A DNA stretch of 16,575 nucleotides, taken from assembly GCA_903922325.1 (NCBI GenBank), contig CAIXTG010000173.1, positions 1-16,575 of the forward strand. The letters run 5' to 3'. The notes below the pieces were generated by a model. It was not told where the DNA came from, made no database searches, and was given only the letters and a program-made list of their open reading frames with translations. Numbering within the stretch: the stretch's first letter is position 1; every line of letters begins with the position of its first letter. Origin of the DNA: an uncultured Actinomycetes bacterium (GTDB lineage Bacteria; Actinomycetota; Actinomycetes; Nanopelagicales; Nanopelagicaceae). The position numbers were made by a program, and so were the translations under genes. This document shows, piece after piece, positions 14,987 through 16,575 of this stretch.

Positions 14987-16120
14987 GTGGCTTCACCACA
15001 GAATTATTTAGCAGTCATCAAAGTAGTTGGCATTGGTGGCGGTGGAGTTAATGCAATCAATCGCATGATCGATGTTGGATTAAAAGGTGTCGAGTTCATT
15101 GCAATTAATACTGACGCACAACATTTGTTAATGAGTGATGCCGATGTGAAACTAGATATTGGTCGCAAATCAACTAAAGGTCTTGGCGCGGGAGCTGCTC
15201 CTGAAAAAGGACGCGAAGCTGCATTAGATCACGCAGATGAAATTGAAGAAATTTTGCGCGGCGCCGATATGGTTTTCGTAACTGCTGGTGAAGGTGGCGG
15301 AACTGGTACCGGTGGCGCTCCAGTTGTTGCAAAGATTGCTCGCGACTTAGGTGCGTTAACAATTGGTGTAGTTACTCGACCATTTAGTTTCGAAGGCAAG
15401 ATTCGTCAGTCCCAAGCAGATACTGGAATCGAAGAACTTCGCAGCGAAGTAGATACATTAATTGTAATTCCAAATGATCGCTTGCTTGCAATTAGCGATC
15501 GCAGCATCACTGCAGTTGATGCATTTAGATCTGCTGATCAAGTTTTACTTTCTGGTGTTCAAGGAATTACCGAAATCATCACGCAACCAGGATTAATTAA
15601 CTTGGACTTTGCCGATGTTAAAACCGTTATGACTGATGCTGGTTCTGCACTGATGGGAATCGGTTCGGCGCGTGGCGAAGATCGTGCGCGTCGTGCTGCT
15701 GAACTTGCAATTTCAAGCCCGCTACTTGAAGCGTCAATAGATGGCGCTATGGGTGTATTGCTTTCAGTTGCCGGCGGATCTGATCTTGGTTTATTCGAAA
15801 TCAACGAAGCTTGCGAACTTGTGCAAGCATCCGCACACCCAGATGCACGCATTATTTTCGGAACCACCATTGATGATGCATTGGGCGATGAGGTCCGCAT
15901 AACCGTTATTGCAGCTGGTTTTTCTGGGGGAGAGCCAAAGAAAGTTTCGGTCCCAGTAATTAATGCAGCCGCTCTATCTGGCAATGCTGATCCGCTACCA
16001 ACTAATGACCCAATCTCGGTGGCACTTGATCTAGATGCCGATCGACCATTGCGCCCACGCGTGAAGTTTGAAGAGTTGGTCTCTGAAGATGATATTGATG
16101 TGCCTGACTTTATGAAGTAG
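14987..16120 (+). CDS. ftsZ: Cell division protein FtsZ
   Basis: This 377-residue tubulin-like GTPase polymerises into the cytokinetic ring. The GTP-binding domain has GIGGGGVNAINRMI near the N-terminus, INTDAQHL, and the tubulin signature GGGTGTGG at residues 103-110. The catalytic T7 loop is NLDFAD at 205-210. The C-terminal domain is followed by a linker of about 45-50 residues and the conserved tail DDIDVPDFMK, the peptide that binds partners such as SepF. The GTG start at 14987 is chosen because a perfect AGGAGG (14974-14979) lies 7 bases upstream, one of the strongest ribosome sites in the window. The leader holds a long inverted repeat. There is no ftsA next to it, as expected in Actinobacteria, where SepF and other proteins tether FtsZ. 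pgeF begins 2 bases after the stop. Confidence 0.98.
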   Translation: MASPQNYLAVIKVVGIGGGGVNAINRMIDVGLKGVEFIAINTDAQHLLMSDADVKLDIGRKSTKGLGAGAAPEKGREAALDHADEIEEILRGADMVFVTAGEGGGTGTGGAPVVAKIARDLGALTIGVVTRPFSFEGKIRQSQADTGIEELRSEVDTLIVIPNDRLLAISDRSITAVDAFRSADQVLLSGVQGITEIITQPGLINLDFADVKTVMTDAGSALMGIGSARGEDRARRAAELAISSPLLEASIDGAMGVLLSVAGGSDLGLFEINEACELVQASAHPDARIIFGTTIDDALGDEVRITVIAAGFSGGEPKKVSVPVINAAALSGNADPLPTNDPISVALDLDADRPLRPRVKFEELVSEDDIDVPDFMK

Positions 16121-16122
16121 AG

Positions 16123-16575
16123 ATGGAAAACTTCTTTACTAACCGCCATGGTGGTTTTAGCCATGGCGATTACTCTTCCTGGAACTTAGCGAGTCATGTC
16201 GGTGATGATCCAGTTGATGTCGAACTAAATCGAGCGAAGTTACGCGAGCAAGTTGGCGATTTCGCAGTCATGTCGCAAGTTCACGGCGACACTGTTGTCG
16301 TACTTGATCAACTGCCGGCCGAAGTCCCAGTCGCTGATGCGCTGATTACCGGAAATCCAGATTTAGCTTTAGTTGTAATGGTCGCCGACTGTATTCCACT
16401 TCTTTTACGTAGTGAAAGTTTGGTGGCAGCGATTCACGTTGGTCGGGCTGGCTTAATGAATTCAGTGGCTCTTAAAACGGTAGCAAAGATGCGCGAACTT
16501 GGTGCAATAAAGATTTCGGGAACCATTGGGCCTGCAATCTGCGGTGACTGTTATGAAGTTCCACAAGAATTACAC
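16123..16575 (+). CDS. pgeF: Peptidoglycan editing factor PgeF, YfiH/YlmD (laccase-domain) family (3'-truncated)
   Basis: The frame opens with ATG 16123 and is still open at the window end, showing 151 residues. Family landmarks are FFTNRHGGFSHGDYSSWNL, HVGDDP, SQVHGDTV, VADALIT, VADCIPLLL, AAIHVGRAGL, and GPAICGDCYEVP. The metal or catalytic triad of the family appears as His54, Cys90 and His105. The E. coli homologue YfiH removes UDP-MurNAc that wrongly carries L-Ser in place of L-Ala; other family members have been reported with purine nucleoside phosphorylase activity, and old annotations call them polyphenol oxidases. Its place directly after ftsZ (2-base gap) matches ylmD in the ftsZ-ylmDE-sepF order of Actinobacteria and Firmicutes. 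The next genes, probably ylmE and sepF, would lie beyond the window. Confidence 0.93.
   Translation, partial: MENFFTNRHGGFSHGDYSSWNLASHVGDDPVDVELNRAKLREQVGDFAVMSQVHGDTVVVLDQLPAEVPVADALITGNPDLALVVMVADCIPLLLRSESLVAAIHVGRAGLMNSVALKTVAKMRELGAIKISGTIGPAICGDCYEVPQELH

Noticed and set aside
16141..16158. Hairpin followed by four T residues just after ftsZ, terminator-like
   Set aside because: The 6-bp stem includes a G-U pair, the T run is short, and it lies inside the first conserved codons of pgeF (NRHGG), which explain it.
15559..16164. Antisense open frame of 201 codons opposite ftsZ and the start of pgeF
   Set aside because: Composition is Ser/Ala/Thr-rich without a recognisable domain, and it mirrors strongly conserved ftsZ codons; it is a shadow of the sense gene.
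1..16575. Search for mobile elements, CRISPR arrays, tRNA or rRNA genes, phage or defence genes
   Set aside because: None seen; the window is filled by conserved housekeeping genes in conserved order.

Overview
The window carries an almost complete division and cell wall (dcw) cluster of an actinobacterium, all on the plus strand. The order is dinB (5'-truncated), a DUF3040 membrane protein, mraZ, rsmH (mraW), an ftsL-like gene, ftsI/pbpB, murE, murF, mraY, murD, ftsW, murG, murC, ftsQ, ftsZ and pgeF (3'-truncated). The DUF3040 neighbour, the absence of ftsA between ftsQ and ftsZ, and a YfiH-family gene directly after ftsZ are typical of Actinobacteria. The DNA is AT-rich for that phylum (GC around the low-to-mid 40s by eye, not computed) and the genes are packed with overlaps or gaps of a few bases. 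Together these suggest a streamlined low-GC planktonic actinobacterium such as the freshwater acI group (Nanopelagicales: Planktophila/Nanopelagicus type). That placement is inference.

Region by region: 1-807 is the 3' part of DNA polymerase IV. 833-1204 is a small DUF3040 two-helix membrane protein with a possible leaderless promoter, ended by a clear intrinsic terminator at 1228-1254. 1290-1354 is a ladder of short G-rich direct repeats at exact 10-bp spacing, read as the MraZ operator, with a possible promoter inside it. mraZ follows at 1392. Between mraZ and rsmH, 1843-1917 is a GC-rich nested hairpin that looks like the actinobacterial mraW RNA motif. From 2001 to 14838, eleven genes run without a gap larger than 10 nt, presumably as one transcript. 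A 148-nt gap before ftsZ holds a candidate promoter, a small hairpin, and a striking 31-nt inverted repeat just upstream of a strong Shine-Dalgarno. ftsZ is followed after 2 nt by pgeF, which leaves the window. No intergenic stretch exceeds 300 bases; the longest (1205-1391, 1824-2000, 14839-14986) all hold candidate regulatory elements.

The genes form one pathway. MurC, MurD, MurE and MurF build the UDP-MurNAc-pentapeptide (MurE has the DNPR motif for meso-diaminopimelate). MraY and MurG make lipid I and lipid II. FtsW and FtsI polymerise and cross-link septal peptidoglycan, FtsL and FtsQ link them to the divisome, and FtsZ forms the ring. PgeF edits mis-made precursors, and MraZ and RsmH are the regulatory and rRNA-modifying genes that head the cluster. 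I found no mobile element, CRISPR array, tRNA or rRNA, and no clearly novel protein system. The notable signals are regulatory: the MraZ repeat ladder, the mraW RNA motif and the ftsZ leader inverted repeat.
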